A DNA stretch of 64,000 bases, from NCBI RefSeq assembly GCF_900101965.1, contig NZ_FNAP01000003.1:269297-333296 (forward strand). Reading direction: 5' to 3'. Source of the stretch: Rhodospira trueperi (GTDB taxonomy: Bacteria > Pseudomonadota > Alphaproteobacteria > Rhodospirillales > Rhodospirillaceae). Made by a program: the position numbers and the translations under genes. The notes under the pieces were generated by a model, which saw nothing but the letters and a program-made list of their open reading frames with translations, searched no databases and had not been told where the DNA came from. Below, piece by piece: positions 1 through 11,870 of this stretch. How positions within the stretch are numbered: position 1 is the stretch's first letter; every line of letters starts with the position of its first letter.

Positions 1-473
1 GAGAAATCCACCGGGAAGTTCGGTTCGGACTGTTGTTTGCGGAAGCTGGCTTCCGGGTCCGGGTGGCAACTGTAGATCCTGATCGTGTTGCCGGGAATGA
101 AAGCCGGCGGAAAGAACGGAAAGCCCATGATGTGGTCCCAGTGCAGATGGGACAGAAACACATGATAGGTCTGGGGCTTGGTCGGGCCATGCTCGACCAT
201 CATTCTGACCCCGAACTCCCGTACACCGCTTCCCAGGTCACACAGGATATAATCAGCGTCGCCCGTATCCACCTCGATGCAGGCGGTGCTGCCGCCGTAT
301 GTGTTGGCGACGGGCCAGGGCAGGTCCTGGTCCAGGAACCGGTCCAGGTCCGCCTCGCCGTCAAACGTCCGGCCCTGGGCGGCCTGGACGGCGCGTTTGA
401 TTTTCTCGCGGACGGCGGCACTGGTCATGGCCACGGGCAGGGAGCCGCGACATCCCCAGATCTTGACCTTCAT
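1..473 (-). CDS. MBL-fold metallo-hydrolase, 3' end cut by window edge
   Basis: Reading the minus strand from the ATG at 473 gives MKVKIWGCRGSLPVA and then an open frame to the window edge, so about 157 residues are visible and the C-terminus is missing. Residues 107-117 carry the metallo-beta-lactamase metal-binding motif SHLHWDHIMG (HxHxDH at 109-114). The N-terminal strand with GG(S/N)T near residue 60 is typical of the PhnP/YycJ-like group, which includes phosphodiesterases. It starts 32 bases after the STAS gene stop and is probably co-transcribed with it and with the nucleotide cyclase upstream. A cyclic-nucleotide phosphodiesterase role would fit that context, but this is inference; fold and family are clear, substrate is not. 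Confidence 0.85.
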   Translation of the reverse strand, partial: MKVKIWGCRGSLPVAMTSAAVREKIKRAVQAAQGRTFDGEADLDRFLDQDLPWPVANTYGGSTACIEVDTGDADYILCDLGSGVREFGVRMMVEHGPTKPQTYHVFLSHLHWDHIMGFPFFPPAFIPGNTIRIYSCHPDPEASFRKQQSEPNFPVDF

Positions 474-505
474 GGATCGCAGAGACTCCCACTCGCGGGT
501 TGCAG

Positions 506-850
506 TCAGGTGGCGTCAACGGCGGCGAGGGCTGCGTTCAGGTCCTCGTGAACGGCCAGCACCTTATCGAACCGGCTGATCGAGAACACCTCACGCACGA
601 TCGGTCGCAGCGCGACGACCGACAAGGAACCGCCGCCAGCCTTGCTCTTCTTGAAGCCAATGTTCAAGGCGCGCAGGCCGACGGAACTGATGAACTCGAC
701 CTGAGCCATGTCCACGATCACCGCGCTCCCGGAGGTCTCGTCCAGCACCTCCAACAGGCGCGCCTGAAAATCCGGCACCGTGGTTTGATCCAGGCGACCG
801 GACGGCGTCACCACAACGGCCCGCTCCCGCCGTTCGACAGTCAACTGCAT
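506..850 (-). CDS. STAS-domain protein (anti-sigma factor antagonist type)
   Basis: This is a single STAS domain of about 114 residues. Its signature is VIVDMAQVEFISSVGLRAL, in which the Ser of FISSVG is the residue phosphorylated in SpoIIAA/RsbV-type antagonists. I chose the ATG at 850 because GGGGGA lies eight bases upstream. A longer in-frame start at 889 would add 13 residues with no resemblance to the family. In the family, the protein binds a partner-switching kinase (RsbW/SpoIIAB type) depending on its phosphorylation state. No such kinase or SpoIIE phosphatase is visible in the window. It lies 57 bases downstream of the cyclase and just upstream of the MBL gene, which suggests one signalling operon. 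Confidence 0.85.
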   Translation of the reverse strand: MQLTVERRERAVVVTPSGRLDQTTVPDFQARLLEVLDETSGSAVIVDMAQVEFISSVGLRALNIGFKKSKAGGGSLSVVALRPIVREVFSISRFDKVLAVHEDLNAALAAVDAT

Positions 851-907
851 GCGCGCATCCCCCTTTCGTCCATGGTTCGTGTCCATCACAGTGTTGGCCG
901 ATCCGGC

Positions 908-2860
908 TCACTTCTGGGTCATCATGACCACGGTCCCGGTCTGCCCATTCTGGAGGCGGCGAACGAAAAAGGCCGTGCAGCCGTCCTCCGGCGCGATCTC
1001 CTGCAGGGCCAGGAACGCCCGCTCGGCCGCTTCCGTGTCCCCCTGTTCCAGCATCGCATAGGCCCGCCTGTACTGCTCAATCATCTCGGTCTGCGCCGCC
1101 TCGGCCGTCAGGATTTCGAACACGGGCAAGGGCTGGCTGCGGCCCCGCAGGACGATTTGACCCATGGGCCGCGTCCGAGATCTCATGTCCGGTGGCAGCG
1201 CATCGGCGGACACGCAGACGCGGGTGCCGAAGTACTTGTTCAGGCCTTCCAGGCGCGAGGCGGTATTCACGGCATCGCCCACAGCCGTATACTGAAACCG
1301 CATGGAGGCGCCGATGTTCCCCACAACCGCCGCGCCGGCGTGTATGCCGATGCGGGTGTGCCCGAAGGCCAGCCCCTCGTTCACCCGGGCCTGACGGAAC
1401 GCCTCCGCCGCTTCCGCCATATCGAACGCACAGGCGACCGCGCGATGGCGATGGTCCGGTTGCACGATGGGCGCACTGAACAACGCGAACACCCCGTCGC
1501 CCATGAAGGTACAGATCGTGCCTTCGTGGCGATAGATGACCTGACACACGACCTCCAGGTACTCGTTGATCAACCGCGTCAGTGCCTCGGGCGCCATGGT
1601 TTCCGACAGGGTCGTGAAGTTGGCGACATCCGCGAACAGGAAACTCATTTCCCGGCGCTCGCCGCGCACCGCCAGTTGGGATGGATCCGCGACGATCTGC
1701 CGCACGACCTGCGGCGCCACGTATTGGGTGAAGGCCCGGCGCAAGAACGCCCGGTGCTTCCGTTCGCTCTGCACCAGGGCGGCGTGCGACCCCCAGGTGG
1801 CGAGAGCGAACGCCAACGTCGGCACCAGAAGGGGCACCATGATGCCGGTTTGACGGTACAGCGCGAACGCCCCGACCCATCCGGCGACCACCACACCCCC
1901 GGCGATCCCCATCTGAGGCACCAGGGGTATGGGCAGAAGCGCCAGCAGTCCGCCGAGAAGCGCGGTCCACAGGACGAAGCGGAACAGGCCGTCCCCGGAG
2001 CGGACATCCATGGTGCGGTCATCCAGCACCGTGGCCAGGGCGTGGGCGAGGATGGCCACGCCGGGCATCGACTCTCCGTCGGGCGCGGTGGAGAACGGCG
2101 TGCGATGCCGATCCGTCAGCAGCAGGTCGGTCCCGATCAGCACGATCTTGTCCCGCATCCAGTCCGGCGGCAGGTGCTCCACCAAGTGGGCGGGATAGGT
2201 GGCGAACGCGGGCGTTTCCTTGTCCGGCCGGCCATGCCAGGCGATGCGCCGGGACTCGCGCATCATCGGGTGTCCCAGGAGTTCCGCCAACCGCCACACC
2301 GCGCCCGCTCTCCAGCCGCCGGCATCGTCCGCCCGCCCCGGGTAGATCCAACGCACCGTGGCATCGAACGGATCCTTGGCCAGCGTGGCCAGCCCCCGCA
2401 CCCGCGGCGGCACCATGTCCTCCAGAAACGCCACCTGCGGCGCTGTCAGCCCCTCCGGCCGGTCGCCGACGCAGACCACCAAGGGCGTCTCAATGTTCCG
2501 CAGCACGGCACGCAGACGGGCGTCCTTGTCCGGTTCCGTGGGCTGATCCAGAAGAAAATCCAGAAGGATGGTCTCCACCCCGCGCGCGTCTAGCGTCTCC
2601 AACAGATCGGCCAAGAACCCGCGATCAATGGGCGAGCGATAGGTGAACCGTTCCAGGGTCTGTTCGGTGACGGTCACCAGAACGATGTCCTGGTGCTGGG
2701 GTTCGGCGGGCAACAGGGTGGCAATGCGGAAGTCGGCCAGCCAGTTCTCCGTCATCGCCAGAACCGGGACATGACGCTGAGCCAGAAGGCTGATCCACGC
2801 CGCGCCCAGAACAATGGCAATCAAGCGCAACGCCCAGACAATGCGTGCCCGCATCCCCAT
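908..2860 (-). CDS. CHASE2-domain class III adenylate/guanylate cyclase
   Basis: A 650-residue membrane protein. An N-terminal transmembrane segment lies at about 8-26, then a periplasmic CHASE2 sensor (about 35-285), then three transmembrane helices (about 292-355), then a cytoplasmic class III cyclase domain (about 400-590). The two metal-binding aspartates are in FADVANF (D411) and FMGDGVF (D455), and the transition-state Asn/Arg are in VGDAVNTASRLE (N532, R536). The position that usually holds the substrate-selecting Lys (K-x-x-G-D) is Thr here (TFMGD), so the nucleotide specificity, and even activity, cannot be assumed. It starts nine bases after the FecR-like gene and is probably translationally linked to it. 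CHASE2 suggests it senses a signal in the periplasm, where the neighbouring peptidases act. Confidence 0.92.
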   Translation of the reverse strand: MGMRARIVWALRLIAIVLGAAWISLLAQRHVPVLAMTENWLADFRIATLLPAEPQHQDIVLVTVTEQTLERFTYRSPIDRGFLADLLETLDARGVETILLDFLLDQPTEPDKDARLRAVLRNIETPLVVCVGDRPEGLTAPQVAFLEDMVPPRVRGLATLAKDPFDATVRWIYPGRADDAGGWRAGAVWRLAELLGHPMMRESRRIAWHGRPDKETPAFATYPAHLVEHLPPDWMRDKIVLIGTDLLLTDRHRTPFSTAPDGESMPGVAILAHALATVLDDRTMDVRSGDGLFRFVLWTALLGGLLALLPIPLVPQMGIAGGVVVAGWVGAFALYRQTGIMVPLLVPTLAFALATWGSHAALVQSERKHRAFLRRAFTQYVAPQVVRQIVADPSQLAVRGERREMSFLFADVANFTTLSETMAPEALTRLINEYLEVVCQVIYRHEGTICTFMGDGVFALFSAPIVQPDHRHRAVACAFDMAEAAEAFRQARVNEGLAFGHTRIGIHAGAAVVGNIGASMRFQYTAVGDAVNTASRLEGLNKYFGTRVCVSADALPPDMRSRTRPMGQIVLRGRSQPLPVFEILTAEAAQTEMIEQYRRAYAMLEQGDTEAAERAFLALQEIAPEDGCTAFFVRRLQNGQTGTVVMMTQK

Positions 2861-2869
2861 GGCCGACGC

Positions 2870-3652
2870 TCAGGGCAGGCGCCGCGCCAATCTGGCGGCC
2901 TGCCCGTCACATCCGACGTGAACCATCCAGGCCAGACGCGCCACGTCCGTCGAAAGGCTGGACGGCAGCGTCTGGAGATTAAGTTCGGCCTGACCGCCGG
3001 GCACGCTCACGATCAGGGGCGCGCCCTCGCCGGTCAGCACCGACGGCGGCGCCGTCAACCGGGCCTCGCCGGCCGACCAAGTCGTGCAGGTCTTCCAGGG
3101 TCCGTCACCGGTGGACAGCGAAACCGTCAGGTCCTCGGACGTATCGGCGCGCCAAAGTTCCACCGGCTCACCCTCGCGCACGCAGCGCGTCCCGGACGAC
3201 GAGACGTCCACCAGCCAGGGGTCCTGAGGCTCGATGCGGAACGACCGCGTGACCCCCATGTCGCCGGTATCCGCGACCCGCTTCCGAATGAGCAGGTGGA
3301 GCGAGTCGAGCACCGCGTCGTCACTCTCCTCGGCATCGGACATCGGCAATCCGGAGAACGGACCTGACCGTTCCACGATTCGCCCGGACGGCCCGATCAG
3401 CGAGATCGCCTGCCCGTCCGTCAGATGGAGCGGTTGGTCGGCCGGAATGACGTCCCCCTGCTTCAGGGGCATATCCGTGGCCGAGATCACCACCAACGTC
3501 GTGGCCGACTGAGCCCGCGCCGAAAGGCCGCCGTTGAGACCCACCGTCACCGCAGCGACCAGAGCCACACAACAGACCGTGATCGCCCGGAATGCGCGGC
3601 GGCCAGCCTCTTGATGAGGAACCCGCCGGATCGTCTCTTGCAACCGGACCAT
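2870..3652 (-). CDS. Exported FecR-like hypothetical protein
   Basis: A 260-residue protein with a long basic N-terminus and one hydrophobic segment (about 21-48, ending SARAQS), read as a signal peptide. Residues 76-100 (LTDGQAISLIGPSG and on to the GPFSG motif) resemble the beta-rich FecR-like segment of secreted proteins often found next to CHASE2 cyclases. The remainder has two Cys pairs but no catalytic motif that I recognise. The ATG at 3652 has a G-rich ribosome site (GGGGGGAA) upstream. It is followed after nine bases by the CHASE2 cyclase, so it may supply or modulate the ligand of that sensor; this is inference. The FecR similarity is by pattern only. Confidence 0.65.
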   Translation of the reverse strand: MVRLQETIRRVPHQEAGRRAFRAITVCCVALVAAVTVGLNGGLSARAQSATTLVVISATDMPLKQGDVIPADQPLHLTDGQAISLIGPSGRIVERSGPFSGLPMSDAEESDDAVLDSLHLLIRKRVADTGDMGVTRSFRIEPQDPWLVDVSSSGTRCVREGEPVELWRADTSEDLTVSLSTGDGPWKTCTTWSAGEARLTAPPSVLTGEGAPLIVSVPGGQAELNLQTLPSSLSTDVARLAWMVHVGCDGQAARLARRLP

Positions 3653-3836
3653 TCACGTTCCCCCCAGTATCGGATGTCAGAATGCCACTGGAGCCAAGGG
3701 ACACTTGCCCATGCCTCGCTGGGATACTGCACGTTTTGTCAAATGGCGACAACCCGGAAGACCGACGCCTAAAACGTGTTCAACGTTTCGGGACCCATCG
3801 CCCCACCAGAAACGGAACGCACCCCGCGGGCGGGCG

Positions 3837-5702
3837 CTATTCCGCCGTGAACACACCGTGCAGGCCCATTTCGTAGCGCTGGTCCAGCACCGCCTGACGC
3901 AGCAGGGTCAGAAAGCCCGGCTCAACCGGGCGGCCATCGAGCGAAGTCAGGGCGTCGTACAGCGCCAATGGCGGCTGTTCCGTGGCGATGGCGACGAAAT
4001 GGTCGCCGCCGACGGGTTGGTAGACCTCCATGGGCAGGTCAAAGGCCTTGCCGTCCGCAAAAGCATCGAACTGGTCCCCCAGCTTCGGAATGGGAAAGAC
4101 GCGGTTCAGGACGCCGAACGGATCAAGATTGAACACCGTCAGGTATGGCAGGGTATGCCCCTCGATGGTCAGCGTGACCGTCTCGCCGACATGATGCAGG
4201 CCGTCCGACGGGCTGAGGCCGAGCGTCAGGCGCTTGGCCTCGGGCCAGGATTTCAGGGTCTCGACCAGCGCCCATTTGGTGACGACGCGCCCCACCGCCC
4301 CGGATCGGTCCTCGCCCGGCGCCGGCTCCGGCAGGGTGGCGACGACATCGCCCAGACTGGACAGCAACGCCCCGGCCGCGACATCCCAGACCAGATCCGC
4401 GTCCTCGGCCGACCCGGCCAGCGCCACCGTCTCCAGCGCCGCCAGCCCCGCCGTGTCGTCCGCCGCGCCGTCGTCGGCGTCGGTGACGAACAGCGCCTGC
4501 GGACGGACCCGCACCGACGGTGCGTTGGCGAGCGGCGCCGCGCCGGCCCCCGTCGAGGCGATGCCGCCCCCCGAACCGGCGCCGAAACCGGACCCTGAAC
4601 CGCCCCCTCCACCTCCGGCGGGAACCTTGGCAAGCGCACGCGTGGCCGAGACCGATGCCCCGCGTTCCATGCGGATGGACTGCCGCCCCTCGGTGTGCAG
4701 GCGCACGCTCTGGCGCAGATAGTGCTGGAACTCCTCCACCGTGAGCTGACCGTCGCCGTCACGGTCGGCCTCGCCCCGCAGCGCCTGCGCGACACTGTAG
4801 CTGAGCGCGCCATGGGACTGACCGTCGATGGTCACCTCCGGCACCAGTTTGTCCTCGTCCACCCCGGCGACGAACACCACATGTCCGAGCGCATCGGTCT
4901 CCACGGAGGCCCCGCTTTCGGGCTCCGCCCCGCCATCGTCCGCCGCCGATGTCGGCGCCGGCGGCGGCAGCATGTCGTCCTCGATCGGCCCGACATCGGT
5001 GAACCGGGTGCGCCGTTGTCCGGCGCGCGGATCAAAGGATCGCGTCACCGTGCCGGAGTGGCAGGAATCGGCGATGAACACGACCGTGCGATCCTGCGCC
5101 TTCTCCAGCAACTCGCTGATTTCGTCGTCCACGATGCGCTCGCCGTTGTTCGGCGCGGCCTCGCTGAACCGGGCCAGCAGGAAGACCTCGTCCTTGCCGT
5201 CCTCTTCGGTTCCCGGCCGGCGTTCGGGCAACTGGCTGCCGTGTCCGGCGTAGGTGATGAACAGCAGATCGTCGGGAGCCGACCGATCGATCAGATCCGC
5301 CCAGGCGGCCATGATCGCGTCCCGCGACGCGTCCGCATTCAACAGGACGGTGATGTCCTTGACGCCCAGGGCCGAAAGCGAGTCCTGAATCGAGCGGGCG
5401 TCGTTGACGGCACCGTCCAGCGGCGTGATGTGCTCGTAGGCATCGATGCCGACGATCAGGGCGCGCATGCCGCTGGCGCTAGCGCTGGCGCCGCCCCCGG
5501 CGCCGATCTCCGGGTCCCCGCCCGAGACCGCCTCCGCTGACGGCATGGGCGGCGGCGCGAGCGGCGGAACGGATATGCCACCGCCCCCGCCGTCGTCCGC
5601 GAGCACAGCCGTGGACAGCGCCGCCGTCACGGCGAACGGCAGAAGAGCCGCGCCGGCGGTCGCCACCCGGCCCCCGTGTCCGTTGACGCGGCGGGGTGTC
5701 AC
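3837..5702 (-). CDS. Exported caspase-like peptidase (C14) with EF-hand and DUF4384-like C-terminus
   Basis: A 621-residue protein from the GTG at 5702, which overlaps the stop of the OmpA gene (GTGA) and has GAGG seven bases upstream. An in-frame ATG at 5765 exists but lies inside the upstream gene. Order: signal peptide (about 12-36), Gly/Pro-rich linker, caspase-like fold (about 80-300) with catalytic His in TYAGHGSQ (H154) and catalytic Cys in IADSCHSGT (C214), a perfect EF-hand loop DRDGDGQLTVEEF (about 313-324), a Gly-rich linker, and a DUF4384-like beta domain (about 510-600). The family cleaves proteins at basic residues in plant and protist metacaspases and in bacterial orthocaspases. 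The EF-hand suggests calcium control. It is translationally coupled to the OmpA gene, which places it in the periplasm. Confidence 0.9.
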   Translation of the reverse strand: MTPRRVNGHGGRVATAGAALLPFAVTAALSTAVLADDGGGGGISVPPLAPPPMPSAEAVSGGDPEIGAGGGASASASGMRALIVGIDAYEHITPLDGAVNDARSIQDSLSALGVKDITVLLNADASRDAIMAAWADLIDRSAPDDLLFITYAGHGSQLPERRPGTEEDGKDEVFLLARFSEAAPNNGERIVDDEISELLEKAQDRTVVFIADSCHSGTVTRSFDPRAGQRRTRFTDVGPIEDDMLPPPAPTSAADDGGAEPESGASVETDALGHVVFVAGVDEDKLVPEVTIDGQSHGALSYSVAQALRGEADRDGDGQLTVEEFQHYLRQSVRLHTEGRQSIRMERGASVSATRALAKVPAGGGGGGSGSGFGAGSGGGIASTGAGAAPLANAPSVRVRPQALFVTDADDGAADDTAGLAALETVALAGSAEDADLVWDVAAGALLSSLGDVVATLPEPAPGEDRSGAVGRVVTKWALVETLKSWPEAKRLTLGLSPSDGLHHVGETVTLTIEGHTLPYLTVFNLDPFGVLNRVFPIPKLGDQFDAFADGKAFDLPMEVYQPVGGDHFVAIATEQPPLALYDALTSLDGRPVEPGFLTLLRQAVLDQRYEMGLHGVFTAE

Positions 5703-6640
5703 TGGCGAACCTCGACGCGCCGCAAGGCCTGGTGGTACTGATGCTGGGTCAGCGGCGCCACCCACTGCAGGGGATCGCGCTCACCCCGGCCGACCACGTA
5801 GATCTGGCCCGTGTACCCCTCGTTGCGCAGGCTGGCCGCCACCGACTCCGCGCGCGCCAGGGACAGCCGGTCATTGGCCGCCATGCCACCGACCGGATCG
5901 GTGTGACCGACGAGGGTGATGCTCTGCGTGCCCGACGCCCGCAGGGCGTCACGCAGATCGCGCAGGGCGCGCAGCCCTTTGGGGGTCACCAGGGTCGACC
6001 CGAACTGGAACTCCACCGGCACCAGTCGCGCCGCCGGCTGGAACCCCCTGTAGGAGGGCGCGGCCAGCCCGCCCGGCTCGCCGGATCGGGTGGTTGGCGC
6101 GCTGACATAGTCGGCGGCGGCCAAACGGGCCATTTCGGCCTTGTTGTAAACCTCCTCGATCACCGCCGTATCCGGCGCCGTGGGCGTCAATTCCTCGTCG
6201 TTGAGGGTGTTCAGGGCGTCCTGGAAGGCCGTCGCGGCCTCGGTGAAGTCTCCGCGCTCAAAGGCGATGTCGCCGAGCCAGGCCTCCAGCCGCCAGTCCT
6301 GCCCGTACGGCCGTGCCTCCCGCAGCGCCGTTTCGTGCGCCTGAAGGCTGCCGCCCTGCGAGACATCCTCATGAACCGAGCGCAACACGGTGCTGACGAT
6401 GGCCTTGCCCATCCACTGGAGGGTTTCGGCGGAACAGTCCGCATTGGCTTCGGCCGCCGCGAAAGTGTCCTTCAGCGTGGCCAAGTCCCCCGCCTTGTAG
6501 GCGGTCTGGGTGCGATTGGTCAGGTCTTCGCAGGCCAGGGCGAGGCCTGGGGCGAGGACGACAAGCGTAGCCAGCATCAGGGCGGCAACCGGTGTCATCA
6601 TGACGGCCGGCAAAGCGGTCAATCGCGATCCAAGGGTCAT
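5699..6640 (-). CDS. OmpA-family protein with TPR-like N-terminal domain
   Basis: A 313-residue exported protein. The signal peptide ends near ALACEDL (about 37). A helical repeat region follows (about 45-175; GDIAFERGDFTEAATAFQDA looks like a TPR unit), then a C-terminal OmpA peptidoglycan-binding domain (about 205-313) with the family core TLVGHTDPVGG and the NDRLSLARAESV helix. A strong AGGAGG precedes the ATG at 6640. Its stop overlaps the GTG start of the next caspase-like gene by four bases, so the two are made together. A likely role is a cell-wall anchor or scaffold for the neighbouring peptidases; that is inference from coupling and domain content. Confidence 0.88.
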   Translation of the reverse strand: MTLGSRLTALPAVMMTPVAALMLATLVVLAPGLALACEDLTNRTQTAYKAGDLATLKDTFAAAEANADCSAETLQWMGKAIVSTVLRSVHEDVSQGGSLQAHETALREARPYGQDWRLEAWLGDIAFERGDFTEAATAFQDALNTLNDEELTPTAPDTAVIEEVYNKAEMARLAAADYVSAPTTRSGEPGGLAAPSYRGFQPAARLVPVEFQFGSTLVTPKGLRALRDLRDALRASGTQSITLVGHTDPVGGMAANDRLSLARAESVAASLRNEGYTGQIYVVGRGERDPLQWVAPLTQHQYHQALRRVEVRQ

Positions 6641-6802
6641 TTTCGGTCTTCCTCCTGATGATTGAGTGGGGGCACCCCCGTTTTAGGGACGTTTCGCCTC
6701 CGTCTGCCGGACCCCGATTTCTCTCAAAAAACACCGTTGAGTTGGTCGTCAAACCCCGCAGACGTCTTGCCCCGATCATCCGCTCCGTCCGGCGCGATCC
6801 GC

Positions 6803-8281
6803 CTAGGAGGCCGGATCGCGCACCAGTCCGCACAACAGCACGGCCCCGGTCGGCCCATGCACCAGTTCCACGAGGAAGGGACGGTCGAACACGAGGCTGA
6901 TCTCGGGCTGGGGACCCATCGAGCGTGTGCTGGTCGCCACGGTCACGGCCGCCGCCTCCACGCCGGACTCGTCGACCTTCAGCCGCACGCGCTGGCCGAC
7001 GCGGTCGAACCGGGTCAGCCCTTCCGCCAGACCGGAAAAGTCGCCGGTTCCGTCGAACAGCAGTCCCAGACCGGCGGCACTCAGGGCATCGGTCAGATCG
7101 ACGTCGGTTTCAATGGAGAACCGGGGCAGCGTCACGCCGACAACGACGGGCGCGGGCGTCACCTTGCCGGCGCCCGCGGTCACCAGGTCTTCCGGCCCGT
7201 ATCCCGGCTTCGGCAGTGTCAGCCGCAGATGGACCTCTTCTCCGGACAAGGGCAGGCTGATCTGGTCGAAAACGTCGGACCCGACCACCGCCAAGTCGGG
7301 AAAAACGCCGTGCATGAAGTCGACGGTGCCAGCCGGCGCGCCATCCACCAGGAACGGGCCGGGCTGCGTTTGGGCGGGTTTGAACGGCTGGGCCCACGGC
7401 CCACTGAACCGGAAGGCGTTGGCGACCACGGCGTCCAGATTCGGGTCCGCTTGCGCCAGCAGCGTCGGGATGGCCCCGCCGGTGTGCTCAGCCGCCCAGG
7501 CGTTGAGACGCGGCACGGTCTGTGGATCGGTGAAGTCCACGTTCTCGACCTTGACGTCGAGGCGCTCGCCCGCCGCCTCGGCCAACGTGTCGGACACGGA
7601 CAGCGACGCGGCAACCCAGATGCCCCCGGCATCATGGAACGAGACGTCCCCCGCCGGGTCTGCGCTCAGTTCGGCCCGCATGGCGCCGATTCGGGCCATC
7701 ACGACTTCGGTCGAGCCGGCGCGCCCGGTCCAAGCCTCCGTCACGGCCCCACGTCCTCGACCCTCGCCGCCGCGCGCGCCCAGGTCGATCACGGTCATGA
7801 CCGTGGCCAAGCCCCACGGCGAGAGCAGGACATTGTCGCTGGCGCCGGGCTCGGCCAGGGACGGCACGAGCCGCCAGCCGAGACGGCTCATCGCCTCGCC
7901 CAGGGTCGCGTCCTCCAGGCCCACGCCTGCGGTCAGGTCGGGAGAGACCCGCTCGCCGGCCGCCAGGGCCGTATTCCCGAGCGATCCAACGGAGATCGCG
8001 GCCCCCAGGGCCACACCGAGAACGGCGCGGCGGGTGGAGCGGGCGGCACCCCTACGGCAATCGGATGAACCACGCGCGTCCGCCGCGGGGACGTGCGGTC
8101 CCGGCCGGGGGGACGAGCCGGACCCCCTCCCCTGGATAGGGGAGGGTTGGGGTGGGGTTGACGCGGAAAGCCTGATCCGTTCGTTGACCAACTCGCCCCC
8201 CTCCCAACCTCCCCCCGGTGGGGGGGGGAGAACAGAGCGCGCCTCCACAGGACCGAACCCTTCATCCGGAAGCCGTATCAT
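6803..8281 (-). CDS. Bacterial serpin (serine/cysteine protease inhibitor), exported
   Basis: A 492-residue protein from the ATG at 8281, chosen because GGAAGGA lies eight bases upstream. A hydrophobic signal with an Arg pair (STRRAVLGVALG) lies about 80 residues after this start; the intervening stretch is encoded by an intergenic-type repeat (8121-8235). The mature part is a serpin. It has the helix-B motif NVLLSPWGLATVM, the s5A/hinge RLKVDESGVEAAAVT with the small-residue proximal hinge of inhibitory serpins, and the C-terminal signature FDRPFLVELVHGPTGAVLLCG. The reactive loop holds an Arg-Ser pair after the hinge, but loop length differs from antitrypsin so P1 is uncertain. It starts 37 bases after the WD40-caspase gene, so both are probably one operon. 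Serpins inhibit by covalent trapping; plant serpins can trap metacaspases. Confidence 0.9.
   Translation of the reverse strand: MIRLPDEGFGPVEARSVLPPPPGGGWEGGELVNERIRLSASTPPQPSPIQGRGSGSSPRPGPHVPAADARGSSDCRRGAARSTRRAVLGVALGAAISVGSLGNTALAAGERVSPDLTAGVGLEDATLGEAMSRLGWRLVPSLAEPGASDNVLLSPWGLATVMTVIDLGARGGEGRGRGAVTEAWTGRAGSTEVVMARIGAMRAELSADPAGDVSFHDAGGIWVAASLSVSDTLAEAAGERLDVKVENVDFTDPQTVPRLNAWAAEHTGGAIPTLLAQADPNLDAVVANAFRFSGPWAQPFKPAQTQPGPFLVDGAPAGTVDFMHGVFPDLAVVGSDVFDQISLPLSGEEVHLRLTLPKPGYGPEDLVTAGAGKVTPAPVVVGVTLPRFSIETDVDLTDALSAAGLGLLFDGTGDFSGLAEGLTRFDRVGQRVRLKVDESGVEAAAVTVATSTRSMGPQPEISLVFDRPFLVELVHGPTGAVLLCGLVRDPAS
8121..8235 (+). repeat. Interspersed G/C-rich palindromic repeat, copy 1 (inside serpin reading frame)
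   Basis: Two short inverted-repeat arms, one around CCCTCCCCTGGATAGGGGAG and one around the C-run/G-run ending GGGGGGGAGAACAG, are separated by about 45 variable bases. The same arms, order and orientation occur at 22799-22939. This copy lies between the serpin ribosome-binding site and its signal peptide and is read through in frame as a Pro/Gly-rich stretch. Confidence 0.8.
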
Positions 8282-8318
8282 TCGCTTTTTCCTTCCGTGC
8301 CGCCGGACACCGCGCCCC

Positions 8319-11636
<3,318 letters not shown>

Positions 11637-11870
11637 GTGTGCCTCCCGGTAATCCGGTTTGGTTGCGCTGTTCGATCCTGTAGACCGGTTGTCACGGCGT
11701 GTCCGGCACGAGGCGTTGGATGCCACTCCCGCGCCGGTCGGGCGAACGACGGGAGACCACGGGACGCCCGACCGACATTCGGCCCGGCGCGCCCCGCGAT
11801 CACGCCCCCATCGAACGGACACCGTGTCAACCCCTGTCCGCGAACGGTGTCCGGACGACGGTGGCAGGCT

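Noticed and set aside
500..2593. A 697-codon open frame on the plus strand
   Set aside because: It is the shadow of the CHASE2 cyclase and STAS genes on the minus strand; its product is His/Gln/Arg-rich with no family likeness, whereas the minus-strand frames carry clear domains.
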